Shown: positions 28,401 through 36,662, counted from the stretch's first letter. The stretch is DNA of 64,000 bases from Cristatella mucedo (GCA_009760855.2 WPIO01000097.1:622001-686000); one strand, 5' to 3'. A program made the numbers and translations. The notes: generated by a model from the sequence alone, not told the origin.

Positions 28401-31400
28401 ATCGGAGCCGAAAATGTGTAGAAAAATCGAAATGTCAGGTAGGGATGTTAATGCCAAGCTAATGCTACCTGGACCACGTGTACATGTAGTCGGCATGTGG
28501 CTCTTCGTATATCGCAAAGCTTCGCAACACTTTTTGTAGTTGAGCCAGAATGAAAAGTTGTCTGATCGCGCTATTGTTGCACTACCTGACTGCACAACTG
28601 ATGGCTAGCGTGGGTAGGAAAGAGCTATGAGCTAAATAATTTTAGTTTTTTTTTTATTTAATGAGTCTTGATCGTCGAGTAATAATTGATGATGATCAGT
28701 AGTAGTTAATAAGTTAACAGCTAAAACGTAGGTGGCACAATATAGCTACATTCTCTGGTTGTCTGCTATTGTAGCCATGCCTTTGAACTGCTAATCCCCA
28801 TCTGAAGGCCTGCTTAATATTCTGCATTCACTTGAAAAAATACGTGGTTAAACTTGCTCCTTGGATCTCAAACTACAAGAACTTGTCATGCCTTGCTTCT
28901 GACGACTGCTCACAAATGAAAGTGATCATTTTATTCCAGAATGTCTGCCCTTCCTGCACATGTCTCTATATATTTGGCTGTGATAGCAGCTCTTTCATTT
29001 TTTCTTGGTCATAGTTTTACTCTTGTCTTGCAGGTCATCTACTAGTTGTAACAAGAAAAGGCAAATTGTTCCCGTAGTTATCACATATCGTACTTAATTT
29101 ATAGAGCCAATAGGTCGTTGCACCTCTTTCATTTGCAGCGACTTGTCGGACTTCCCAGTCATGGAGCCAATCAAACGCTTGCAAGCATCGGCCCTCGCGC
29201 TATGATAAGACTCAATAGCTAGTGGACAAAAAGCGTATTAGCAGACGTGATACGAATGGCCAGCTGCTTTAACCGTTGCTCCACTTAGTCCCACAAATGC
29301 TCGATTGGGTCAAAGTCCAGAGATTGAATCAGCCAGACCACAACCCTCCATGAGGATGACCGAAAACAGAGAAATGGTTAGAAAACAAATGCTAGCATTG
29401 GCACCGGTGTGTTTTTGATGGTTATTGGGTTGGAAAATATAGTCTAGTCCACGAAGTGCTATTGCACTTTGGAGTCTGACGTTCTGAAAAGGTCTAAATA
29501 GAAGTTTGATGCCTGGTTTATGCAGTGCCGAATTCCGAAGTCATTTCTGCTTTAGTTGCTTACCATTTTTTAAAATGCTAATGGATCGGCATTGATGAGT
29601 ATAGGCTGTGTTCCTTGAATTGTACTTGTCACTTTTGTACATTTATAAGCTAATCTTTTGGGTACATATGGCTCCACGTCATCAACCAAGTCCAAACAGT
29701 ACTGCACAACAGTAAAAGAAAATTCAGTTGAACTGAAGTTCAACTGAAGTAGTTGGTATCATATAATTCTGTCTCAGCACCACAGGTTTAGCCAGGCTTC
29801 TTCGTACGTGACACCGCATGCATTCGTGTCAGCTGCTTGGTCAACTGCCTTGTGTGTTGTCTAATGTGTAATCCCAGCAATCCGCGTGCATGTTGCAGCA
29901 TATGTTTTTAGCCAAGTATTTGCTGCAGTTGTGACTCGGCCACCGTGGCTCTGCCACCGTGCTCGCACCTGCCACGTGGCGCTTCGCCTTTAGCTGCCAC
30001 TAGAGATCTAACTAAATTTGCAGGGACGGTGTGTGACTATTAAGATCAAGACAGTGAATTTCGACGTAAAGACTCGCGCTCGTACCATCGGGATTTCTAC
30101 TGACGACGAGGAGAGAATCTTCAGCGTAGCCAGTGGTCTTCTAAAAGCTGAAATGAAGTATTCCATGCCTCAGCCGCTTCGGCTGCGGCTCATGGGTATG
30201 GATGAGCATCGCGCCGTGTTTTTCTCCGATCGGCCGTGCTGCTGCAGACGTCAGGTCGTTGAAGCCTCGCCCTATCATCTACAGGCGTCAGGATGTCGCA
30301 CTTTTCGGAAGCGGACGATCATAAGCAGCTGTCGATGAGCCAGCTTATGACAGGCCGAGCGCAGCATGGGCGAGACAGCGGCAAACCATTCGAAGTCGAC
30401 CGCTTGCTTCTCGATGAGGACAGCTCGACATGCCTGGAGCCGGCCTCGGCGTCCAACGACTATGGCCTCGGTCGGGCGGCTCTCGTAGGCCGAGAAATCC
30501 ACTGCAGCGGCGACAAGGCAGGACCGAGCAGCACAGGCAGCGAGGCCGGGCAGCAGCGGCACGTGGAGGCGCAGGCTCTGCCTGCCGAGTACCGGCAGCT
30601 GCAAGACATGCTGTGCCCCGTGTGCGGCGCGCAGTGTCAGGGCGATCTGCAGCGGCTGAACTCGCATGTCGACGTGTGCTTGCGGAAGCAGGAGCTGCAC
30701 GGTCTTATCCAAATGGCTGCGCTCAAAAAAAGGTGCGTGACAAGCTTCGGCTCGTGCGTCAGAAACGTCCACTACGATTATCATGCACTGTCGTTTCGAG
30801 AATGCGTTCATAACGTGTGCATGTGCCACCCGGCAATGGCAGTGAACTGACTAGCGGGCAATATACAGCAGCAGGCTCCGGCAGCAGAAACCACTGTTTA
30901 GGCACCGATCGTTTGTCGGCGGTGTACATCTGCTTGTGACCGGAAGTCCACAGCCAGGCCTGCTCAAGCCTCGCCTTCCCCCATGTATCCATTTGATGTG
31001 AACCCACTGCTCGTAGGCAGGTCGAGGCGCTCGTAGCAGTCGATAGTGCACCCGCTTTACACCGGCATAAGCCTTATCGGACATAGATGTTCTTTTGGCA
31101 TATGTTGCCCAGCTGATTTGTCCCAGTGGTTAAGGTGCTTGCCTCGAACAAAGGTCAAGGTGAATGTAATTGATGAGGTCGTGGCCTCGAGCCCGTGGCA
31201 TATGTGAAGCACTTGAATAGAAGTTAAGCTCTCTTATGGTGCCATGCAAATGAATTACCGTATTTTACCGTAAATAATCCCCCTCATGTATGAACCCTCC
31301 TCCCAAACTTTTGAACCAATTTTTTGGGGGAGATTTGTATTCGATAACAGAATGAACTGAACAATATCGATACTCATAATAATCACTATCATAAATATCA

Positions 31401-33146
31401 TAATCATAAATATCACAATCACTATCCTCTGCATCAGGAATAGTGATAATACTCTCTCCATCTTCCTCGTTCATATCACAGGCTTGAAATTTGTTGGAAA
31501 CTCTGTTACCATCATTGTCGTATCCCTAATCTCTCTTGCTGGGACGCCATTCTTTAAGGAAGTCGCAAAGATACTGAAGGGCGTTTGCCTTGCCTGCCTT
31601 TTGATGCCAGCTTTAAGATCTTTGAGCAATACTGTGCTCCACCGTTGACTATCTTGATCAGTGGTGGTACCCACGTGCAGTGCATGCCCCTGAAAATGAG
31701 CCACTTAGCTGCTGTCGGTAGCTGAGGATTTTTTTGGGCGTCAGCCCGGGAGTTATGGTTGGACTGCAGTTCAGTGGACCATGAAACCGGCTACTCTATT
31801 GTACAGGGATCTGAGCAGTGTCTTACCGGGGCGATATTCTGCAATTGGAGACTTGTAGCGGCCGAAGTTAGAGCTCACTATCAAAGATGATATTAAGACG
31901 GGCGTGCATATTCTGGCAGTTGCATTGCAGTGGCCTAATATTGAAAATGATCAGATATTGAAAGTGATCTAATATTAAAAGTATGTTATATTGAACTTAA
32001 CAGTTCGTGTGGAAAAAGTGAAAGCCACAGCTGGCCAGCGTCGAAGTGGTAATGCAGCCCGTGGACTCGAATGGTCACACAAAGCAGAGGCTTGTAAATC
32101 ATGGAAATGAATACACTGAGAACTGGTCTTTGTGAGACCAACAACTGTTGCCATATGCCACCAGTACCACGTAGGAGCAGGGCACTGCCTAGCTGAATAC
32201 TTAGCATCAAGGTGCTTTGCATGCGTTCGCCGCTGCCCTGTGTGCATGGGTGCTAGAGAAAGTTCAGACGTCGATAAATATGGTGGAGCATGTAGTTTCT
32301 TGAGCTGTCAGTGTAACCGTCTGTGAATCTTCTTGGCGAAATACCAATTTAAATGCATCGAGAGTAAAGGGTGCTTCTGAGCTTTCTTTCCCCATTAGGA
32401 GCTGAGAAACATTTCTCGAAAAAGCATTATTAAATATTGGCAACATGTTGGAACAGTCGCTCTATGGACAATACTCTTTGCATGTCCTTGCATTTCTCGA
32501 GTCTCGTTTAAAGAAGCCTCAGTTTGTACATAGGACGATAAAAAGCCATTTATAGACGATACGTAGGACGATAAAAAACAATTGGTACATTTTAGTCTTT
32601 CTTTTGCGACCTTTACGTGAAGCCATTGCAAGCTTTCGTTTCCCAGTGTGCGGCTGCTACGAAATTGCCAATTTGAACATTTTGTTTGCCTATTCTGTAT
32701 TTTTAGTACTGTGTCGGAAGTACAAAAAAAACTTAGCCCTCAAAATTGGCACAGCCAGTATCTGCCTGTAGCTTCTGAGTAAAATCTTGGTGTGCTGTCC
32801 CGAAATAACCTATGCTAGATGATGACTTGCCTACCTTTGGTTGCATAACATTGCGAAAATTCAGGCACGTTTTGATAATAGCCTTTAATAGTTCACTGGG
32901 CTAGCCTTTAGAAACTGCATTCTTGAGCTGCAAATTTATTGCGATACATTAATGGTGTTGGTGTTACTACAATTCTTTTGTTTTACGTTCTTTCTACTTG
33001 TAAGGTGTCAAACGTCAACTAGCATGACTTCTTCTGCTTCAAAAAAGAAGGCACTTCGGCCATCAAGTTCGGGCAGAAGAGACATAACATCTTTCTTTAA
33101 GCCTTGTGATGACAAAATTATTAAAGGCAACGGTGATGACTGTTAA
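13315..33146 (+). CDS. POLK: DNA polymerase kappa (Y-family translesion polymerase), 11 coding exons
   Basis: Translesion DNA polymerase that extends past bulky lesions in the nucleus. Exons: 13315-13429, 20370-20488, 21754-21906, 22806-23451, 26474-26598, 27570-27736, 27879-27914, 28091-28187, 30024-30195, 30285-30732, 33005-33146. They sum to 2220 nt (739 aa plus TAA) and every junction keeps phase. Visible: the N-clasp motif [16 protein letters not shown]; catalytic [11 protein letters not shown] (D100, steric-gate Y105); LDEAYLDIT (D191, E192); [20 protein letters not shown]; helix-hairpin [12 protein letters not shown]; little finger VERTFSEI to [10 protein letters not shown]; one UBZ zinc finger (C654, C657, H671, C675); and PIP-like RRDITSFF near the C-terminus. 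Human POLK has 870 aa and two UBZ fingers; one is seen here. The start is the ATG giving MDEHAENVP, colinear with the vertebrate N-terminus. An AG at 13298-13299 hints at an upstream 5'UTR intron, and the frame stays open to it. Family identity is certain; the UBZ/PIP exon pairing is inferred from phase. Confidence 0.95.
13771..13946 (+). repeat. 88-bp tandem duplication, POLK intron 1
   Basis: Two copies (13771-13858, 13859-13946) sharing GGCCACCGAAAAGTAGAAG and AGAAGATAAATGAT; about ten differences. Confidence 0.9.
13969..14122 (-). mobile_element. SINE-A (tRNA-derived), POLK intron 1
   Basis: Antisense copy with perfect B box GGTTCGAATCC; the head is truncated. Confidence 0.78.
14525..15470 (-). 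mobile_element. LINE-B copy (RT C-terminal half), in POLK intron 1
   Basis: A minus-strand frame (14709-15479, 256 codons) encodes the RT thumb/connection and C-terminus ([49 protein letters not shown]). It matches the 51.9-kb copy closely. The 3' end at 14525-14560 is ATAATGTAATGTATCTCC on the plus strand. Confidence 0.88.
16195..16440 (+). pseudogene. Possible Tc1/mariner-like relic, POLK intron 1
   Basis: The frame 16219-16422 contains [17 protein letters not shown], resembling [15 protein letters not shown] with small frame changes. No second motif confirmed. Confidence 0.35.
16541..16676 (+). mobile_element. SINE-A (tRNA-derived), old, POLK intron 1
   Basis: AGACTCAGGTCGTAGGTTCGA and the end ATGTTAAATCAG; middle diverged. 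Confidence 0.55.
16677..19433. other. POLK intron 1, central part, nothing recognised
   Basis: No exon-like block between the Tc1-like relic/SINE-A and the next SINE-A; short frames lack domains. Confidence 0.5.
19434..19601 (-). mobile_element. SINE-A (tRNA-derived), POLK intron 1
   Basis: Antisense copy: AGCTGATTTAACAGCC start and B box GCGTTCGAATCC on the minus strand. Confidence 0.72.
19872..20024 (+). mobile_element. SINE-A (tRNA-derived), POLK intron 1
   Basis: The best-preserved plus copy: CACACTAGGTAAGGCGG, perfect B box GGGTTCGAATCC, and CTATACAAAAGAGGCTGTTA. Confidence 0.82.
20370..20488 (+). CDS. POLK: POLK coding exon 2
   Basis: The acceptor CCTGCAG is followed by codons for [20 protein letters not shown], the N-clasp helix of Pol kappa; the donor is GTACGT. 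Length 119 nt takes phase 1 to phase 0. The conserved F-Y-x-N-E-x-K-K block makes the call firm. Confidence 0.93.
20540..20745 (+). mobile_element. LINE-A ORF fragment (degenerate), POLK intron 2
   Basis: TTGGTGCAGAACTCGGCAGC and the following 200 bp parallel the LINE-A segment at 61070-61230. Confidence 0.5.
20780..20934 (-). mobile_element. SINE-A (tRNA-derived), old
   Basis: Antisense, diverged; CAGCCTCATTTGTTTAGCAG and GAGCACCTTACCCATGGGCT remain. Confidence 0.5.
20938..21080 (-). mobile_element. SINE-A (tRNA-derived), old
   Basis: A second antisense copy directly adjoining the previous one, suggesting tandem insertion or duplication. Confidence 0.5.
21105..21389 (+). mobile_element. 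LINE-A 3' end (degenerate), POLK intron 2
   Basis: An SSHAFKA..N.LPSDIT-like C-terminus and a GTAAAGTGCCTAGGAAGAGC terminal hairpin, running straight into a SINE-A copy. Confidence 0.5.
21390..21530 (+). mobile_element. SINE-A (tRNA-derived), POLK intron 2
   Basis: AAGACCCATGTCGTGGGTTTG and GAGGCTGTTAAATCAGCTAG; ends about 220 bp before POLK exon 3. Confidence 0.65.
21754..21906 (+). CDS. POLK: POLK coding exon 3 (first catalytic motif)
   Basis: After TTTTAG it encodes [19 protein letters not shown], holding the first metal-binding Asp and the steric-gate Tyr, and ends GGQSML. The frame demands a donor at GTTGGT although a better-looking GTATGC lies 4 nt downstream; using the latter would break the frame with exon 4. 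Confidence 0.93.
22806..23451 (+). CDS. POLK: POLK coding exon 4 (palm/fingers, LDEAY motif, long linker)
   Basis: At 646 nt this is the largest exon. It opens [20 protein letters not shown] and carries LDEAYLDIT with the catalytic Asp-Glu pair. A roughly 110-residue Ala/Gly/Asp-rich linker follows, then [15 protein letters not shown] and VTASAG. The linker sits where vertebrate Pol kappa also has a poorly conserved insertion. Codons are markedly GC-rich compared with flanking introns. Confidence 0.94.
23452..24959. other. POLK intron 4, left part, nothing recognised
   Basis: AT-rich with the 25-bp duplication; no other element seen. Confidence 0.5.
24135..24184 (+). repeat. 25-bp tandem duplication, POLK intron 4
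   Basis: Two exact copies of a unit beginning TGTGAGGCCATCTGAATTGC. Confidence 0.93.
24960..25557 (+). mobile_element. LINE-A 3' half, POLK intron 4
   Basis: RT C-terminus (frame broken), 3'UTR, hairpin AAAGTGCC..GGGCACTTT and (TTA)n. The hairpin arms carry a paired C-to-T and G-to-A change relative to other copies. Confidence 0.85.
26283..26391 (+). mobile_element. SINE-B (tRNA-derived, LINE-A tail), truncated, POLK intron 4
   Basis: GAGGTCGTAGGCTCGAGCC then the tail TCAAGTTCTCTTAGGGTATT; tRNA head missing. Ends 80 bp before POLK exon 5. Confidence 0.6.
26474..26598 (+). CDS. POLK: POLK coding exon 5
   Basis: Acceptor TTTTTACAG; encodes [20 protein letters not shown], the near-invariant palm segment, and ends HVRK before GTATAA. 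The Gly codon is split G|GT with exon 4. Confidence 0.95.
27570..27736 (+). CDS. POLK: POLK coding exon 6 (thumb, HhH)
   Basis: Acceptor CTTTTGCAG; encodes [20 protein letters not shown] followed by the [10 protein letters not shown] and GLGVGSSW thumb segments. The donor GTGAGT falls after CA of a split Gln codon. Confidence 0.94.
27879..27914 (+). CDS. POLK: POLK coding exon 7 (36-nt microexon)
   Basis: A 36-nt exon between CATTGCAG and GTACGT. With split codons at both ends it reads [11 protein letters not shown](R), matching the GERKSMSVER link between thumb and little finger in vertebrate Pol kappa. Phases 2 in and 2 out agree with its neighbours. Confidence 0.88.
27984..28060 (-). mobile_element. 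LINE-A tail relic, POLK intron 7
   Basis: (AAT)n followed by a weak antisense hairpin; diverged. Confidence 0.4.
28091..28187 (+). CDS. POLK: POLK coding exon 8 (little finger start)
   Basis: Acceptor ATTTGCAG; encodes [20 protein letters not shown] and [10 protein letters not shown], the first part of the little-finger (PAD) domain; donor GTAAGC. Confidence 0.93.
29090..29720 (-). pseudogene. Tc1/mariner-like transposase relic, POLK intron 8
   Basis: The minus strand reads [13 protein letters not shown] and, further on, [14 protein letters not shown], matching the QDNxPxHTA and [13 protein letters not shown] catalytic blocks of Tc1/mariner DD34E/D transposases; stops and frame changes throughout. 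Confidence 0.7.
30024..30195 (+). CDS. POLK: POLK coding exon 9 (little finger)
   Basis: Acceptor AATTTGCAG; encodes [20 protein letters not shown] and ends PLRLRLMG, the conserved end of the little finger. Only an 89-nt intron separates it from exon 10. Confidence 0.94.
30285..30732 (+). CDS. POLK: POLK coding exon 10 (UBZ zinc finger)
   Basis: Starts after ATCTACAG with GVRMSHFSE, continuing the GVRISSF of vertebrate Pol kappa. A long Ser/Gly/Glu-rich tail follows, then a UBZ4-type finger at 30614-30679 (C-x2-C..H-x3-C) that would bind ubiquitinated PCNA. The donor GTGCGT at 30733 leaves phase 2. Reading on would end at a TGA at 30848, a possible shorter isoform. Confidence 0.85.
31110..31261 (+). 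mobile_element. SINE-B, POLK intron 10
   Basis: AGCTGATTTGTCCCAGTGG head, TCGAGCCCGTGGCATATGTG, and the LINE-A-like tail to ATGAATTA. Confidence 0.75.
31262..31720 (-). pseudogene. Unidentified DNA-transposon-like 3' fragment, POLK intron 10
   Basis: A minus-strand frame (31265-31474) encodes an acidic tail ([12 protein letters not shown]) then [16 protein letters not shown], ending beside a short direct repeat ACCGTATTTTACCGTA at 31257-31272. A broken frame upstream (31471-31704) appears to continue it. The family is not established. Confidence 0.35.
33005..33146 (+). CDS. POLK: POLK coding exon 11 (PIP-like C-terminus and stop)
   Basis: A pyrimidine-rich tract precedes TTGTAAG. The first base completes the Arg codon left by exon 10. 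The exon encodes a Lys/Ser-rich tail with [11 protein letters not shown], then stops at TAA 33144-33146. The I-x-x-F-F core is a PCNA-interacting box lacking the canonical Gln, as in the C-terminal box of vertebrate Pol kappa. The exon is short, so the assignment rests on phase, position and the motif. Confidence 0.75.
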
Positions 33147-33454
33147 TCTGCAGTAGTTTTTGGTGCCATAAGACTTGGCAAATCATAGGCCAATTGTGAT
33201 TATGGCTGAGATGCAATCTCATTTTTGGATAGCTGCTGCAGGAATCGAAGCATTTGTGAGGGCTATAATGTTTGTAATGAAGTCTAGTCATTACGTGCAT
33301 CCTTTGATAAAAAATAATTGTTTTTCTTTCTTGACTACCGTCATTGCTTTCCAAGCATGTGGCATAAATCTGCATTATCAGTAACGATACGCAGTAACGT
33401 TACAGTCAACCTGTGTAATTTTGAATGTAACTGAGTCTGTCGACACAAGACGTT

Positions 33455-33520
33455 TGTATAGCACCCTAAGAGAACAAAGTCTCTTTCTAGGCACTTTGCA
33501 TATGCTGAAAATAAAGCCTT
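33455..33520 (-). mobile_element. LINE-A/SINE-B tail relic
   Basis: TATAGCACCCTAAGAGAACA..CTAGGCACTTTGCATATG is an antisense terminal hairpin. The shared tail means LINE-A and SINE-B cannot be told apart here. Confidence 0.55.
33510..33515 (+). terminator. Candidate POLK poly(A) signal AATAAA
   Basis: The first canonical AATAAA after the POLK stop, about 360 nt downstream. It lies inside an antisense LINE-A tail fragment. Only position supports it. Confidence 0.3.
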
Positions 33521-34074
33521 AATAGACTCATTAAAGCTAGCTGGATTTTACTCGAAAGCTCGGTACTGTAACTGCTATGCAGGCCAAATAAACTAGACCA
33601 CTGCAGAGGCCTACAAAAGGCAGGCGTGATGGTTGGAAAAGTGCCGAGTGTATGGAACATGCTGGGTGTATCTCATCCATTAGATAGGAGGGGTTTCACT
33701 ACTTTCATTCAGAAATAGCAATTTTATGCACACTGTAGTGCATATGAGACGGTCCATTCTTGCACTCTCGTTTATCTTAAAACTAATCGTTCCAACTTGC
33801 ACGACTGACAAGACCAAACAAATTTAAGATGCATTCTACCTTGAATATACCCAATTCCCATCTTGGAAGGGTTTCAAACGGTTCAACGCCTGCTGACAAG
33901 CAGCTATACGAGTGCCTGGGTGCAAGGTTTTCTACCGTCCGCGAGTGCTCAGATCGTCCATGCATTTACGAGTACGTACAGTGCAGTGTAGAGGGGTGGC
34001 CCAGCAGTCGAGCAATCACAGCAGCACTACTTGCACTGCATACACCTAGCACATCCTGTCGGTCAGCGCTAGGC

Positions 34075-34080
34075 TTTAAT
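34075..34080 (-). terminator. Candidate PYM1 poly(A) signal ATTAAA
   Basis: A minus-strand ATTAAA about 240 nt beyond the PYM1 stop, the nearest common variant. Only position supports it. Confidence 0.25.
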
Positions 34081-34320
34081 TTTGTAAACCTGTCTTGGGT
34101 TCTATGCCTGTCCACGGCTTGGTACATTGAAGCTGCCTGCAGGCTACAAGATAAATGATAGGTAAAAAAAAACATGGTTCTGCAGCTAAGTCCAAGGGCA
34201 GTCGTCGGTCAGGCTCTTGTGCAGCTGCCTGCAGGGATGGAGGCACGGGCACACACAAAAAAGCTGCCTGCGAATGCATGTGAACAGTGCACAAGATCAA
34301 ATCCCTCCCCCCACACGATA

Positions 34321-34768
34321 CTAGTCGCTCAGTTCTAGCTCCAAGTCCTCGATCTCAGCCTTAATGGCATCCTTCTTTGAGATCTTGGCCAATTGGTCGG
34401 GATCGGGCTTGCTCAGCTCGCCCGAGGCTATCTTCGCCGCGAGCTCCTCTATCTGCTTTAGCTTTTTTCGCAGAACTTTTAGCTTCTTCGCGTCATCTTC
34501 TTTAGACGTCGCAGCTGCTGGAGCAGTAGGGCTGGTGGCACGGCCCTGGATGCTAACCTTGCTTATGCCTGCTGCGGCCTCGGTCTCGCTGCAGCTGCTC
34601 TCGCCACCACCGTCATTGCCTCCTCCTCCCTTCTCCTGCTGCCCCTTCTTCTTGTCTTTGCGCTTCTGCTTTTTCTTGGCCGACTTCGACGGCGGCTTGG
34701 CTGGCTCCTCCACCAGTCCAGGGCACGCCGGGCGGCTCTTTAGCCATTGCACACCTTTGTTTTCATAC
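34321..34768 (-). CDS. PYM1: PYM1 coding exon 3
   Basis: Acceptor ACCTAG on the minus strand; starts by completing the Thr codon of VPT|YENKG and runs to TAG at 34321-34323. Encodes the basic linker and the C-terminal ribosome-binding coiled coil. Confidence 0.92.
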
Positions 34769-35745
34769 CTAGGTCGAAACGTGGCAAACGCAGCTGCACG
34801 GCCCGCCGGCCAGCATCGAATGGTGCTCGCTAGCCAGACCGAAGAGTCGGCAAGATAACGGCAAAGAACAGGGCGGTGCTTACGTGGGCACTTCTTCCTG
34901 CGGAACGTAGCCTTCCTTTACCTTACGAGGCTTTCGCCAGCTGCCGTCAGGCCGGCGGCTCCCCGGGATCACGAGTGAGCCTGCGCGGCCAAAAAGAAGC
35001 GCCACCTGTCCGGCCCTCTTATGCAGGAGGCATAAAAAACTGCAGAGCGATTAGGATCGTGCGGCTGGCGTGTCAACACGAGCAGAGAAAGACTAGTAAA
35101 AGCGATTTCAAAGTGAGACGAAAACCACAGCCCATCGACAAATCGCAATGCAAGGAGGAACTGACTGCGAGACCTGCACACAGCATTCAGCTTCAAGAGA
35201 CAGGCGCATGGTCACTATTGAGTTACAAATCACACTTTGGGGTCTTATGTGCAGCTCCTCTTATCGACAGCGTCGCGACTACCCAAATGCTACATAAAGC
35301 TACGTTTACACTGTATTGACTTTCCTCATTAACGACTTACCTTCTAGTGAGAGAATTAACACTACCACTGCTCGACAAATTGATGGTCGACTTAGTCGTG
35401 ACCACAACCCCCTGCTCTAATGCAGGAGGCTGGATAAGACAGATGATTCCCTGGGATGCCGCCGGGTCAATACCCATGGAAATTGAGTTTGCTGCTGACG
35501 TCATCATTGTAAACGAGTATGTGAATAGGAAAAAGAAAAGGAAGGCTTATAAAACTGTCTGGCAAGGAAAGTATATAGTGCTAAGTAATGCATGTCGTTA
35601 ACGGTGTGCTGGTGCATTCCATATACAGACGCACGGTGTCTTCTTGCATAAGTTGCTGAAGCCTTTGGTACAGTGCATTAACATCCCACGTTCATGACTT
35701 ACCCTGAACGCCTCGATAAAATTGGAGCATGCGAACGTCAGCCAT
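34321..35745 (-). CDS. PYM1: PYM1, partner of Y14 and Mago (exon junction complex disassembly factor)
   Basis: A cytoplasmic, ribosome-associated factor that removes exon junction complexes from spliced mRNA by binding Mago-Y14. Read on the minus strand: exon 1 at 35745-35703, exon 2 at 34980-34884, exon 3 at 34768-34321. They total 588 nt, giving 195 aa plus TAG with phases matching. Exon 2 holds the Mago-binding signature [20 protein letters not shown]; across the next junction it reads [20 protein letters not shown]. Exon 3 has a Lys-rich stretch ([12 protein letters not shown]), a Ser/Ala-rich linker, then a coiled-coil-like tail with [11 protein letters not shown] and ending DLELELSD, as in animal PYM1 (about 204 aa in human). 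It is tail-to-tail with POLK, about 1.2 kb apart. Exon 1 is less certain because its N-terminus is not well conserved. Confidence 0.92.
34884..34980 (-). CDS. PYM1: PYM1 coding exon 2 (Mago-binding motif)
   Basis: Flanked by acceptor GGCCGCGCAG and donor GTAAGC. Encodes [20 protein letters not shown] then [11 protein letters not shown], the diagnostic Mago-Y14-binding segment. The intron to exon 3 is only 115 nt. Confidence 0.92.
35703..35745 (-). CDS. PYM1: PYM1 coding exon 1 (probable)
   Basis: Minus-strand ATG in good context (ACGATGG) encodes [14 protein letters not shown]. It ends at a strong donor (CAGG before GTAAGTC) whose phase 1 fits exon 2 exactly. The residues do not resemble the usual PYM N-terminus, so another first exon is possible. 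Confidence 0.55.
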
Positions 35746-36280
35746 CGTTGTTTTGGTCTTGGGGGGTAAGGTGCGTGTGACACGCCGTAGGTTTTGATTG
35801 ATCGGCTGGTACAACTAAGCTTCAAAAAAAGTCTTGACAGGTGGCCGATATGGCTCCAACCACAAGATGCAGTGATGTATTAGCCAAAACCAGAGGGAAA
35901 TCGGCAACGATTTAGAGGAAAGTAGAATGCAGCTTAACCAGAAGCTAATCAAGCACTATACCGTAGTTACATTAGTGTAATCGGCTGGACAGGAAGGAAC
36001 AACCACATGATCAAGTAGGCCAATAGCTCGAATGACTTCATACAACATCCCCTAGTGCATCATATGATTACATGATCATTATATGAGTCGACAATCAGGG
36101 ACCAGCTTCTAACAGAAGCATCAAACTCTCAAGATCCACGGTGCAGTACTTCTGAGCTAAGCTTACATGTTTGGTGCTCATTAGTTCATCAAATATGATC
36201 CCATAAAGGAATGAAGGGAGGTCAGGTCAAATACAAAGTCTAATAAGGCTGCTTTGGCTTTAGATTCACGTAACCATTAC

Positions 36281-36424
36281 GCTACATCTGTTATGCGCTA
36301 CATCTGTTATGCGCTACATCTGTTATGCGCTACATCTGTTATGCGCTACATCTGTTATGCGCTACATCTGTTATGCGCTACATCTGTTATGCGCTACATC
36401 TGTTATGCGCTACATCTGTTATGC
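36281..36424 (+). repeat. Perfect minisatellite, 16 bp x 9
   Basis: Nine identical head-to-tail copies of GCTACATCTGTTATGC with no mismatch, bounded by unrelated sequence. No dyad symmetry within the unit. Confidence 0.97.
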
Positions 36425-36518
36425 ACCTGCTAGTGCATGAGCAGTGTGAAAAAGCTGCCTAAACTCCAAATGCGGTATATCAAGGGCTGAACCAACAGCT
36501 GGAAAGTAAAGGTTCAGG

Positions 36519-36662
36519 CTGATTCAGCAGCCTCGTTTATATAGCGACAGAAAAGCCCTTGCGACTATCGCCCTTGCTTGCAGAAGGCAATACGTGATCG
36601 CCTGTTGCAGGACTGGAACATATGACCTGGATCATGAAGCACGAGTACCCCTAGGCTAAGAC
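36519..36662 (-). mobile_element. SINE-A (tRNA-derived), old
   Basis: Antisense copy starting GCTGATTCAGCAGCCTCG, ending at CCCCTAGGCTAAGACC. Confidence 0.6.

Noticed and set aside
34364-34858. 164-codon plus-strand frame
   Set aside because: The antisense of PYM1 exon 3; Phe/Ser-rich shadow of the Lys/Glu-rich tail.
35347-35601. 84-codon plus-strand frame in PYM1 intron 1
   Set aside because: No family resemblance, no supporting splice sites; chance frame.
36281-36424. CRISPR-like array
   Set aside because: Units are directly adjacent with no spacers; it is a minisatellite in animal DNA.
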